Positions 12,086 through 23,579 of a DNA stretch of 64,000 bases are shown piece by piece. Under the pieces are notes generated by a model that saw only the letters and a program-made list of their open reading frames with translations, had not been told where the DNA came from and ran no database searches. The DNA is from Zizania palustris (taxonomy: Eukaryota > Streptophyta > Magnoliopsida > Poales > Poaceae): the NCBI GenBank assembly GCA_019279435.1, contig JAAALK010000836.1, positions 1 through 64,000 of the forward strand. Reading direction: 5' to 3'. Positions within the stretch are counted from its first letter, which is position 1. Every line of letters begins with the position of its first letter. Made by a program: the position numbers and the translations under genes.

Positions 12086-13186
12086 AAAATATTAACTACA
12101 ATGTTATAAAGGTACAACAGTAGTATCATTAGTTGTCTTTGGATTTACAGTTAGATGTGAATACTCTTTTAGATGAGAAATCGTCTTGAACCTGTAAGAA
12201 ATAAAAATAGTTCAGTAAGAAACCAAACATAATTATTTCTAACTAAAAAAGAGTCGTTGGACTAATTTAAATCAGAAAATATAACTTAAAAAGAATCTAA
12301 AATTGCTATAAAATTCAGAACAGTCCTAATAATCATGATGAAATTACAAAATTTGTTCCAGCATTAAACATAATTTTATATAATTTTTTGGGCAATTTTA
12401 TTAATTTCCAAGAATAAATAAAACATAAAAGTAATTATTTTAACAGCACAGAACAACAAAAAAAATTCTCATAAAACTCAGAATAATACTACTGAATGTG
12501 ATTAAATTTACAAAATTATCCCCGCATTAAACTTAATTTTATCTGATTTTTGGGCATTTTTTTTATTTTCCAGAGAATAATTAAAACAGAAAGTAATTTA
12601 TTAATTCTGGAAAATTTAAAAACGTATTTCGGCCCAAACAGTGAAGTAGCCCGGCCCACCAGCGCGCAGGAGCCTGGCCCATCTGCGCAAAGAAGCAGGC
12701 CGAAGGCAACCTGGGCCCAGGCCAGGTTTTCGCCGCGCGCGCGCAGCGCGTAACCTGGGCCTGGGCCGTGAAACTGCCTCCCGCCTGGGCTCATTCGGGA
12801 CCCAATCACTGCTGGCCGTCGGATCTGATCCGACGGCGGAGCGTGATTGTCGCCCGTTTAAAAGGCAAGAGCCCCCGGGTTGAAACCCTAGTTTCATTTC
12901 CCTCCCCGCGGCCCGAGAGCGAGCGGCGGAGCGCGGAGCGCGGCGCGCGGCGGCGCGAGCGCGCGGCGGCGGCCCGTCGGCGGCGGCCCGCGACGGCGAC
13001 GGCGGAGCACCGCCCGCCGGCTAGCTGGCCGGAGTCCACGCGCTCACCCGAGGGGAGCGGGGCTCCGTCCAGCTTACCGGCGGCGGTGAAGGCCACCCGA
13101 AGGCGGAGCGGTCCCGGCCTCCGGTGAGCGGCGGCGCGACGACCCGAGGAGCCAAGGTGAGAACCCCCGGCCTCCCCCCTTAGAAA

Positions 13187-13224
13187 AAATTAGGGTTAGG
13201 GTTTAGAAACCCTAACCCTAATTT
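13187..13224. repeat. 18-bp perfect inverted repeat of telomere-like sequence
   Basis: The left arm (13187-13204) contains TTAGGGTTAGGGTTT and is mirrored perfectly by the right arm (13207-13224) containing AAACCCTAACCCTAA. Only two bases (AG) separate the arms. It can form a tight hairpin of plant telomere-type repeats. Confidence 0.92.
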
Positions 13225-13436
13225 CTGAGTCGGACATTTTTTTTTCTGTTCTGTTCTGTTCTTACTCGAAGGGTTCCATAGGCGGGGTTTGTGGTTTTTT
13301 GTCTAGGGTTTCGGGTGAAAGCGAAGATCAACAGGGGGTTCTTAGGGTTAGTTGAGGGTCTTACAGAGGGAAAATAGAAGGAGTGTTCTTCTCACTTACC
13401 TCGGCGCTGTCAGGGTTGCTTTCCGAGGGTCCGAAC

Positions 13437-13510
13437 GGCGATGGGTGCTGAGGTTGGGTGAAGGGTGATGGGTGCTGAGGTTCGGGGGTGATGGGTGATG
13501 GGTGATGGGG
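13437..13510. repeat. GGGTGATGGGTGCTGAGG short tandem repeat
   Basis: Imperfect tandem units built on ggtgatgggtgctgaggtt, shrinking to a triple ggtgatg at the right end. It lies in the GC-rich Helitron segment. Confidence 0.8.
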
Positions 13511-13934
13511 CTTATGAAGGTGTTCATGGCGGACGGTTGTGCATGGTCAAACGAACGTGGGAGGCGAGCCGTGGGTTATGCTCGGTCGCCGGAGGTACCC
13601 CGCACCCAGTCTTCATGGCGGGTGGCGCGGGTCGAGATCCGAGCGCTGGCGGGCGTGGCGGCGCTAGCCCTGCGCCCAGTCCACACGCGCGTTGTAGTGG
13701 CGGCGAGGCTAGGGGCTGGGTCGGCGAAGGCCGGATGGGCGTGGCGGCGCTGGCGGGGTGGCGGCGTCGGCGTTAGAGGTGGCTGCGGAAGGTAGGGTTA
13801 CGGGAGGGCAGCGGGCGCGTAATGGGCCGAGGCGGGCAGGCCTATTGGGCCGAGGCGGGGAGGATGGCGCGCTGCGCGCGGTCGCGGGGAGGGAGGCGCG
13901 CGGTGCGCACGGGCGGACGGACGACCAGTAGTCT

Positions 13935-13951
13935 CTTTTATATAGTAGAGA
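13935..13951 (-). other. Helitron 5' terminus
   Basis: On the minus strand TCTCTACTATATAAAAG follows host A (plus-strand T at 13952). This is the canonical Helitron 5'-TC end. Confidence 0.93.
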
Positions 13952-14390
13952 TTATATTAATTCCGATCCGACATATATACCCAAGCAGCAGGGATCATAT
14001 CATATCATAACTAGCTAGGAGACCGGCCGGCCGGCCTCACCTTAATTAGCTAGAGGCTAGAGCTACCTCCGTTTCACATCACCCGTTGTTTTAACTTTCA
14101 AGTTAAACTTATCTAGTTTTAATAAAGTTTAAATAAAAACATAGTAATATATAAAATATCAAATAAACAGAGTATTAATATAGATTGTATAGTGAAACTA
14201 ATTCGCCGGCAGGAACGGGGAATGGGCCGGGCCTTTGTATCATTGTACGGAAGGCAGTTCAGTTGAGGACTTTCCCTTTCGCTTGCGGCGACGAGACGGG
14301 CCGCGTCACCTCCCCTCTCGCCAGTCGCCTCTCGCCAACGCCCAACGGTTATTGCGGACCGACGTCACCCCTCCCTGCCCCCGATCGCCG
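13952..14390. other. upstream region of the AFG1-like gene
   Basis: Host DNA between the Helitron and the AFG1-like start codon. It is AT-rich to about 14190 (a degenerate ctccgtttcac tract near 14068 may be a MITE remnant), then GC-rich near the likely leader. No core promoter could be assigned with confidence. Confidence 0.5.
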
Positions 14391-17300
14391 ATGATACGGA
14401 GCACTCTGCACCGCGGGATCGCTCGCCGATCCCTAGCCTCCTTCCTCGCCGCCGTCGCCCGCGATGCGCCGCCGCATCCGCTGGCCTCCGCCCGTTTGCT
14501 CCACGGCGAGGCGAGTCCAGGGACGGGCGCCTCCGATCACGCCCGGAAACCAGGTACCCGCCTACGCCATCTCCAATCCTGCTAGCTGCTTGGTCACCCG
14601 CAAAAGTGGGGGGACCGGACTATGTCGTCGTCGTCGTCCTACTCCAGTATGCTGCCTGCCGATCATATATTTTTCCGATGGCTGCAATTCAACATCGTGC
14701 TTCCGTTTGCGATCACTGATTTCATCTAAAATCCGGCCAGTTGCATCAGCATGCGACCTCTTGTCTTGGTTTTTATTCTCATCCTACTCTCGTGTTCTAT
14801 ATGAAGGTCCTCTCACGCTCTACAGGGATCTGGTGAACCAAGGTAAACTCCAGCACGACGTTTACCAGGAAAATGTAGCAACTCAGCTTGACAGCTTACT
14901 TAGACGACTTGAGCAGTATGAGATGGAAATGGAGGATTACCATGTAAGTCGCACGTGCAGTGCTTCCTGTTCAATATTTAGCCACTTACCTTTTCATGCA
15001 TATCTGTCCAGTAAGAAGTAAGAATAGATTATTTCATCACCTCTGCTCTGCTTTTATATCAACTTCAGGCAAGGCTATCTATGTGGGAAAATACCAGGGA
15101 GAAACAAAGGCGAAGGCTTCTTCTTCAAGAAGCTGAGGATAAACAGCGTGATGGTGTGTGGATAGATGACAAAAGGAGTTTTCTTGACAAGTTGGTATCA
15201 AGGTAATATATTCTTCTTATGGCTGAAATTCTATCCACCGGATAAACATTTAGTTCCACATGTATAGCTCCTCACTTTACATTGTTGCCATGTATTATGA
15301 ATGTATATTCTCTTCCCCACAGTGATATTTCCAGTAAGCATTCGTGCAAATAGAGGAAGCTCTATTATCCCTTTTACTTATTCATATACTTCTGTCACCG
15401 ACTATTGACTACCAACTCAAGTACTCAACTCCTCCAATAAAATTAAACTGAAGATAGAAAAATGATGCTATATAATATACACACTGGAATTTTTCCTAGA
15501 CTAAAACATCGTGTATGCATTCCAAGAACAATGTAACGAAGCAGATAATTTTGTTTGTTTCATGTGTTGCACGACTGTTGTTCACTTGTTTGACTTGCCA
15601 CTTGGTGATCAAATTTCAGGAGAAGAAGACGAAATATAGAACCTGGAGTTGGGAAATGGGTCTCATACTTGAACCGAGAGAAGAAACTGGATACCTTGGT
15701 TGGCCAGAAACCAGTTGCCCCTATTGCTCCGAAAGGAATTTATCTTTACGGGAATGTTGGAAGTGGTAAGCTAACCAATAACTTTATCCATGCTTATAAT
15801 TAGTTTTCTTTCCTACTATGGACTATGGTTGGATCACATCATTCTATTAATATCCTAACAAGGTTCAATTATGTATAACTAATTCTTCTCCTGGTACATT
15901 CTGATATGTTCTTATTAAAGCACTCATCATTTGCCATTCATATTAGTATTGTCCTTATCTTATACTAAATTTACGGAACAATTTGCGACATAGGGAAGAC
16001 AATGTTGATGGACATGTTTTATGGAGCCACAGAAGGTCTTATCAAACACAGGAGAAGATTCCACTTTCATGAGGTAAATTGTATGAGACGACTATTCATG
16101 ATATTTGATAGATTGTTCATTCAGTCATAATATAGCTGTTATGTTTGGAGAACACTTTTTTGGAAATATTTAATGGCTCATGACAGACGCACACAGTGAC
16201 CATGTTGGAGTCGCATTCTCAGAATTGGATCTATTATTTATTGAGCAACTTGGATGTCGAACTGAACTCATATACTTAGCTGTGGCTTTGCATGCTGGCA
16301 GAAGCAGAGTTCTGTGAACTAATTTATTGGATGGTTACTATCATATTTAGTTGACTTAGCGTACTTGAATAATGTTGATTTCTGTTTGGGCAGGCTATGC
16401 TTGAAATACATGACCATATGCATGACATCTGGAAGAAACGTAATGATGACAAGTCTACAGAATCGAGTGCTTTCAGTTGGATATCAAACCTCCCTTTCGA
16501 TGGAAAAATCAAGGAGTGGTTGATCGGGGAAGAGAAGTACAAACAAGATACACATCAAAAGCATATCCTTTTAGCTGTTGCTGATAAATTTCTTGTTGAT
16601 AGACAAACAAATAAAAGTGGAGCAAGCATTCTATGCTTTGACGAGATACAGGTACCTGAAGAAATTTAGTGTTCATGTCCTTTACCTGACTGTTATTCTT
16701 CTTAAAAGGAGATTTGGCATTTCTTCCACAGAATTTGGCAGCCTGTTTATTAGATCAATCTGAGATTTAGCAATTTGTTGTGATTACAAAAATAAATAAA
16801 GGATAATCTTGTTGTGATTACTCTTTTGTTTTGCATTATATAAGTTTTCTAACAGGTCTGTTATATAACAACTATCTGATCGCAAGTATGGAAGACAATT
16901 GTTTTGTGTCAGTTAATGTACTGGTGGTAAATATTACTGTCTTGTAATGCTCAAGTGAATTGGCATTTTTTTCTGAGTAAGCTTACTTGAGGCTGATACC
17001 TCTTAATAAAATCAACCTCAATTTCTTGCTGTAATGTGAGGTATATCATATGCACTTTGGAATCTTTTTGCTACTCTACCTGCATGCTGCGTCTATCATA
17101 ATCTCTGCGACCCATAGTAGTTTTAATGTACTGACAAATTGCATTTACACAGACTATCGATGTATTTGCTGTTGTGGCCTTGTCTGGCATTCTCAGCAGA
17201 TTGTTAAGCACAGGAACTGTACTGGTTTCAACAGTAATAAAGCACCTGAAGATCTGAATCAGGCAGGTCTTTTGTGATTATTCTTCTTTGTCCTTTATTT

Positions 17301-20300
17301 GTTCAGTGTATGGACCCACTGGATCCCCAATTTTTCTCCATTTATATTTTATCGAAAACTTGATATTTTCATTCTTCTCTGTTGTTCTTGTAGGATGGGA
17401 TGCAGCAAGAAATTTTCCTTGACTTATTATCGAAGTTGGATGAGAACTGCAATAAGATTTTTGTTGGAACTGAAACAGATTACCGTCGCCTCATTCCAAC
17501 AGACAGCTTAACTCAGGTTGACCTCTAGCTGTACTAGCAGCATATGAAATATTTGACAGTTCGCCTGGATAAAATGATAAACCTCTGTTTTTCATCTTCT
17601 GGAGATAAAAATAAGTAGCTTTTATGATACTAGTATCCCTAATGTGCAAATTTTTAGTTTTTTGGAGATCATTTAGTGTTGATAAGTTGAGATGAGCATA
17701 TCACATGATTTTCGATAGCTTTAATTTATTTTGCAGAATCTTCTAGTTGACTGTTGACATGCTCTTAATTTTTTTCCCTTGTTCTAATGTGGTCGCTGGA
17801 CTTAAAATCTTGCTGTAGGTCTCTGTACCCTGAGTTTGATAATTCATCAATCCTGGCTCGCATTCTCACTAGTTATATCAAGTATATTTGCCAGCATAGA
17901 GCTTCAATCTATTTCTTTTGGCAAATCCCAATATACCATTAAACTACATTTTGTAACTGAAATGATCTAGTATGGTAGGAACCCCTAAAAAACTCCAATG
18001 TGAAACTTGTTAGGTGTATTCTTTTTCTGGATACCTGTATGTTTATATTATATTAGACCTGCATTGCATATTCAATAAGTTTATCTTCATGTAACAACTA
18101 ATAGTTTTCTACCTTATCTGCAGATTCACTATTTTGGCCTCTCACTTCTGACACTCGGCATATGTATGAGGCTATGTGGCTTGACATAACTAATCAAAAA
18201 GGAGGAAACATTACTTCGGTCACCATTCCTGTAATGTTTGGGAGGTGTGTCCATAGCACAAAGCATCTATACCATTGAAAATGAACTAAATTTAACCTTG
18301 AAGTTATATGAACAGGTCTCTTGAGATTCCTAAAAGTTGTGATGGTGTGGCAAGGTTTGACTTCGAGTATCTATGTGGCCGTCCAGTAATATCTTGTTCT
18401 CTTAATTTAATTTTATGTATAATGCAAGTAGATAAGGAGAAACTATATGATCAATGATCGTGGCACTGCTGGCTTGACAAAAAAATGATGCAGTATTCAT
18501 CTTTTTAACCTTCTTACATTCAGGCATATTTGTAATACTCAGGTCGGAGCTGCAGATTATATAGCAATAGCCAGGAGCTACCATACAATTTTCATATCGG
18601 ATATTCCAGCTATGAGTATGAAGATTCGTGACAAAGTATTTCTTCTTCCATCGCCTTTTCTGATTCTTTTAGTTTTTCAAAACCTTGTTATGCATTCAGA
18701 GTGTGACATTACATGATTGGATTTAATGTAAAACATTGGAAGAGAACCTATCGTGGGAAAGACTAGCTACAAGAAAAAAGAGTCATGTTATGCCACCCCC
18801 TGAACTTGTATTCTTATAATCATGTCCAGTTAACATCTAAACTTCAAAACCAGACATCATGCCCCTTGAATTTACTACAACAGATCTCTTAACCCTGCCT
18901 GGTTTTGCCAGTCTGCGGTTTTCTGGCTGACATGGAATGGAACTATGGAAGTGGGTGGCAAATTAGAAAAGTAATGTAATACAAATAAATGCAAATAAAC
19001 AAAGGGGAGGCTGGATTAGTATATTTGATGCTGAAGTACCAATTCCAGAACCTTCTGGATTCATATACCCCAGTACTAATTAAAATAATCTATCTTGGGA
19101 GTAGTCATGGCATTCAGCAGTTAACAATTATACGGGATGCTTATGTTTTGGGTGTTTATCTTTGTGTTGGATGAAGAATTTATTATCATTGATTCGTAAT
19201 ATTATGTATAATTTAGGCAAGAAGATTTATCACCCTTATTGATGAGCTGTACAATCATCACTGCCGTCTTATATGTCTAGCTTCCTTGTCCATTGATGAT
19301 CTTTTCCAAGGAACAGATGAAGGAACTCTTTTTGACTTAGAGAGGTAATGCTTGCGTTTATACTTGGATCCACTGTCCTATGAACCACAAAATTGAACCT
19401 CAGTAACCTTTAATGATCCTCTAAAATTGGAGTAATGTACATTTGAACAGAATATGTGTAGCTTGTATAACTTCTTACATTTCGAAGTAACATGATAACT
19501 GGTCATGTGGGTTCTTAAGGAATACTCAGCCCTACAGTAATAAAAATGTGTTTTGTACTTTGGTAACTATATTTTGGATATTGCTACTTAGGATTGAAAC
19601 TATCTTAAACAAAATGTTTTAAAAACAGTTGTACATGATGCTTCCAGTTTTCTGTAATGCTTTGGAATGCAGCACATTTAAGTTCCAACTGACTTGAGAA
19701 TGATTCTTAACATGGGAGGTCGTATTATGCAGTTTTCAGTTTGAAACTGAAGCCGAAGGGACAAAGCTTAGGAGAGATGTTTTAGCAGAAGGTAATGTTG
19801 GTGCAGGACCTTCTCCTAGAGGCCTTGTGTCGATTTTGTCTGGCCAAGAAGAGATGTTTGCGTTCCGTAGGGCGGTAAGTAAAAGACATTGAACCTTTTT
19901 ATTTACCAATTTCGCTGATTGCTTGAGATAATTCAAAGGTACTAATGAAGTACCGTTAGCATTGTGGGTTGGATTTCCTTCTCTGTTTACTAAATGCAGG
20001 GTTATAACTCCTTATACCCATTAAGCAATTTTATGCATTCTAAACGTAGGAACACAACACATATAAGCTATGGATATTACTGACATTATTTTCTGAACCT
20101 GTTTGTGCCAATTGCTTGGCCAAGTTTCAACATTGATAAAAGCATGTCTCGTTACTTTCTCAACATGTTTGTATTCAATTGCTAGCTAGCCATGTTTCCA
20201 CGTTGTTTGATTGCGACCGTTAATTCTGGTATGCGTCTGTTTGGCAGATATCTCGCCTGATAGAAATGCAGACCCCACTGTATCTGGCGGGCGTCCAGCA

Positions 20301-20358
20301 GCAGAGTCCGGTTCTCGCAAAAAGCAGCACCGTTTCGCAGCCTGCTCCATCCTTGTAG
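14391..20358 (+). CDS. AFG1-like (LACE1/AFG1L family) AAA ATPase, probably mitochondrial
   Basis: Fourteen exons: 14391-14553, 14807-14943, 15069-15202, 15620-15765, 15994-16073, 16394-16651, 17153-17262, 17394-17516, 18124-18244, 18316-18385, 18543-18635, 19217-19344, 19733-19874, 20248-20358. The Arg/Ser-rich start MIRSTLHRGIARRS suggests organelle import. A charged coiled segment is followed by Walker A (YGNVGSGKTMLMD), Walker B (SILCFDEIQ), a family block LCGRPVGAADYIA, and FQFETEAEGTKLRRDV near the end. AFG1 relatives act in turnover of mitochondrial respiratory-chain subunits. Exon 7 lacks one base near 17233 and ends at an apparent GC donor (CAG/gcaggt). Exon 9 lacks one base in the T run at 18133-18136. 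Without these the product would be about 605 aa. As written the gene is broken. Confidence 0.88.
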
Positions 20359-20776
20359 TTTTCATTTTCCTTGTGGGGAAATCTTATTCAGAACGATAAT
20401 AAGATTGGAGAAACGTAATAAGTGGTTTCAGAAATGGCTGAATCTTGTCCAAAAACTTGTCCAACGTGATACTGCTTCTCGAATTATGGATTTCTATATC
20501 TACATGTTCACGGAATTATGGATTTTTTCTGACAATCTCTTATACATGTTAGTCAAGGACGAGAGGAGACAAGATCACATACACTAGACAGGACAAGAGA
20601 GACAATCACCACATTTCCTTTCCGTCTCGGTGTCATAGATTTTTCAAAAGTGGTTCAAAGATGTCCCTAATTTTATCTTGCGTAAAATGCCCTGATGTTA
20701 GTCCAAAGGACGAATGTTTGATGGAAATACAGTGCCAATGTCACAGTAGACAACAAGTGAATCAATCCTTAAAACA
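20359..20776. other. convergent 3' region, AFG1-like and PANC
   Basis: The two genes end tail to tail 418 bp apart. The interval should hold both 3' UTRs. No canonical polyadenylation signal was singled out and no other gene is seen. Confidence 0.6.
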
Positions 20777-22733
20777 TCAGGTTCGTGTATCGATTTCGAT
20801 ATTATCGATCAGCCTAACCTTTCCAAACCACGCAGCAACACAAATGACCACAGGGCCGTCGATCCTTTCCACATGTATCAAACTTTCTTGCTCCACAATC
20901 TGCATTGACACCACAAGCTCACTCAACATCAAATCAAAACAATCTAGCTAGCTGACCAGAAATGTTCCTAGAGAGATTTTTTTAATCAAGTCAGTACTGT
21001 GCCAGTGCGTGCAGTCGTGGTACATAATAAATATATTATACTGAATTTTTCTGTCTGGAGCTAAAAATTACATTACCTCAACATAGTCAACCTGACTGCC
21101 GGTTTCTGTCAGTGTCTGTACTATTTTATTTCGTATTTGTTCACAGTCGGTGTTTCCCTTCAAGGCGGCAGTTCTTGCATCCACCAGTGATCTATTAATG
21201 GATAATGCCTACAAAATAAATAACAGCAATTGGCATGTCGTTGGAAGTGCAGCAAAGCTTAATTACAGCAAATCTCAAAACTGCCAGCAGCAACTGCCCA
21301 ACACTGGGACACAATTTTGCATTTAAGACTATCATCATCTTCCTGATGTGTTGTAATACAGAAGGAATACTGAACGACCAATGCATACATGTGCAAACAT
21401 TCAGAATAATTATTGATAATTTCATTTGACAAAAAAGTTCCAGGGAATTATAATCAATTGTTGAAAACGGCATAGAAGCTAGAACTGAATAGCAGAAGGG
21501 AGATTTTTTTGTGGAAACTGATTCTGAAATACAGTAAAAGGCAAACCTTTTCCCTTTCCACAGGCGATAGGTGCACATTGCGGGAGCTCATGGCAAGACC
21601 ATCAGCTTCTCGCATTATTTCTGATCCTATTATCTCTATGGCAAAATCAAGATCACGAACCTGAAAAACAACACAAGCATATCTAAGTAAAAGGACCAAC
21701 TGAAAAGAACTCTGCGCCAACAGAATTACAGTTCAAAGTGTCACTGAAGCATCAAAAGAACTGAATTAAAAAAGGTATGCATTAGAACATCAATTCAAAA
21801 TAAATTATGTTTCAGGTTTTCAAATGGTCAATAAGACAATAAAAGGCAAATACTGAAATACCACTTGTGCGTGTATCAAGTTGGCCCTTGGCAAGAAGCA
21901 GTAACCACTGGAATAGATCCAAACGAACAATGTCAAAGGCCAATTATCTTGCATTGAGTATTCATATTGCGTTTCAGCAAAACATTTCATGGCAAACAAG
22001 ATCTTTTTCCCCTTTTGGTAACATCTAGACTAAATTGTAGTTGATGAACACAGAAATTCCTTCTTGTCTGTTACCATCAGCTAAATCTCTTTGTTCAGAA
22101 GCCTTGAAATTGTTGTTAGTGACCAAAGCACATATGTACAAAAAGAAAATTTGACAGATCTGTTACCATCCGGCAAATGATGCGCCACTGCTGATAATCC
22201 TTCTTCCCAAACACAGCGACGTCCGGCTCGATGATATTAAACAGCTTGGAGACTATGGTGGCCACGCCCCGGAAGAACACGGGGCGGCTGGCCCCGCACA
22301 ACCCCTTCTCCAGCCGCTCCACCCGAACCCAAGTCTCGTGGCCATCTCCAGCCTCCTCCTCCAGGCAGGAGACCGCGCCTCCGGAGGCGGCGGCGCGGCG
22401 GCCGGTGCCACGGTCGTAGAGATCAGGTGGGGAGAAGACGGCGTCGACGACGCCGGTGGAGGCGAGCTTGCGGAGGTCACCGGCGAAATCAGAGGGGTAG
22501 ATGGCGAGGTCCTCCGTGGGAGCGAACTGGCTGGGGTTGACGTAGATGGTGACGACGACGGCGACGGGATCGGCGGAGGCGGCGGCGGCGGAGACGAGGG
22601 AGAGGTGGCCCTGGTGGAGGTAGCCCATGGTGGGGACGACCGCGACGGTCTTGCCCTCGGCGCGGCGGCGGCGCGACCATGCGCGCATCGCCGCCTTGTC
22701 CCGGATCACCTCCGGTTCACGCGCCGCCGCCAT
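20777..22733 (-). CDS. PANC: pantothenate synthetase (pantoate-beta-alanine ligase)
   Basis: Four exons (22733-22167, 21660-21547, 21208-21077, 20899-20777), all in phase 0, encode 311 residues, close to the length I recall for plant enzymes (about 310). It joins pantoate and beta-alanine using ATP, the last step of vitamin B5 synthesis for CoA; plant forms are cytosolic. Visible motifs are the HIGH-like nucleotide-binding PTMGYLHQGHLSLV (about 35-48), VVVTIYVNPSQFAPTED, VFGKKDYQQWRIICRMV, and the KMSKS-like READGLAMSSRNVHLS. No stop or frameshift is visible. The ATG is the first in frame and starts MAAAREPEVI. Confidence 0.95.
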
Positions 22734-22836
22734 GGTCGGCCGATGGATAAGATGGACCGAATCGAAACGGACAGGAACAAGTTGAGGGGAAAGCTCTCCG
22801 TGATGGGATGCGATGGGAGGGAAAGGATTGAGCTTT

Positions 22837-22846
22837 TTTATATAGC
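22837..22846 (-). promoter_or_regulatory. TATA box of PANC
   Basis: CTATATAAAA on the minus strand, about 105 bp upstream of the PANC start codon. The spacing fits a short 5' leader. Confidence 0.6.
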
Positions 22847-22849
22847 ACG

Positions 22850-23579
22850 CTTCATCCGTCCTCGTAAGTTGATCGAAATTTCATAGTAATCGCCGGAGAC
22901 GAGAGGAGGAGATCGGGAGGCAGCTCGCATCGCATGCAGGGAAACAAGCAGTCATTTCCCGAGAGAGACGTGAAACGCAGAAACTATGAAATGAAAATTC
23001 TCTTGTTATTCATTCAGAAAAACTCTCAAGACCAACAGAATATAAATCCAATGTCACCTTACCCAACTGAAACAAAACAAAAATGCAGAATTATGGATAC
23101 ATCGAGATATGATGCTGGGGTGTTCTTGAGGGAGAAAAAGGAAAGCAGAGGTGAAGTTAATCGAAAGAAGCATATGTATGCAGCAGGTTGTTTCGTCTAG
23201 TCTAGAATCTATACGAAGGAGTGCTTCTCCAGCAGTGACGACGGAGACATGGACAGTTTAGTATCCAGAACACAAACAGATTAAACTGAACTTTTCACTT
23301 CATACAACTTACGTGGACATAGTTGTGATGCACCAAAATGAGCTTTGTGCACAGTAGCTTTCAACATATATGGGATTCCCCATCTAGTTTTTACAAGTAA
23401 TAAGGGCAAAACATTCATCTGCTGGCTCCCCAATGGCTTAGCAGACTCAGTCCTTGTAGCTCAAAATGCACAGGCGCAATTAACAGAAGCAAACCATCCA
23501 ACTGGAACTGGAAGGCCTATCGGCTATCGGTTACATTCACAAAAGGTTGGTGATTCATTGCACAAAAAAGGCAGGTCTC
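22850..23579. other. PANC upstream / WD40 gene downstream region
   Basis: Apart from the PANC TATA box, this holds the PANC upstream promoter and probably the 3' UTR of the WD40 gene that ends at 23580. No other coding region is supported. Confidence 0.5.

Larger units (their letters stand above)
12636..13930. other. GC-rich segment in the Helitron, possible captured gene 5' end
   Basis: GC content rises sharply from the AT-rich Helitron body. Read on the plus strand, opposite to the Helitron genes, it resembles a grass promoter and leader. There is a TTTAAA-type box near 12858, an AAACCCTAG telo-box near 12884, GC-rich CGG repeats, and a good donor at 13156 (CCAAG/gtgaga). A 10-bp inverted repeat with a 3-bp loop sits at 12815-12837. 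I see no recognisable protein. It could also be Helitron regulatory DNA. Confidence 0.4.
3420..13951 (-). mobile_element. autonomous-type Helitron, complete, 10.5 kb
   Basis: Both termini are canonical. On the minus strand the 5' end is TCTCTACTATATAAAAG at 13951 and the 3' end is CTAG at 3420-3423, 9 bp after a GTTGCAAC-centred hairpin. The flanking bases are A (3419) and T (13952), the expected AT insertion target with no target-site duplication. Two minus-strand genes lie inside, an RPA-like protein (9371-10738) and a Rep/helicase (3664-8743), and both read through every exon without a stop. A 454-bp tandem repeat and a GC-rich 1.3-kb segment lie between the 5' end and the RPA gene. The structure suggests a recently active element. 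Confidence 0.95.

Noticed and set aside
12516..13127. Open frames of 90-120 codons in the GC-rich Helitron segment
   Set aside because: They are present on both strands with compositional bias and no motifs. They are better explained as captured leader DNA.
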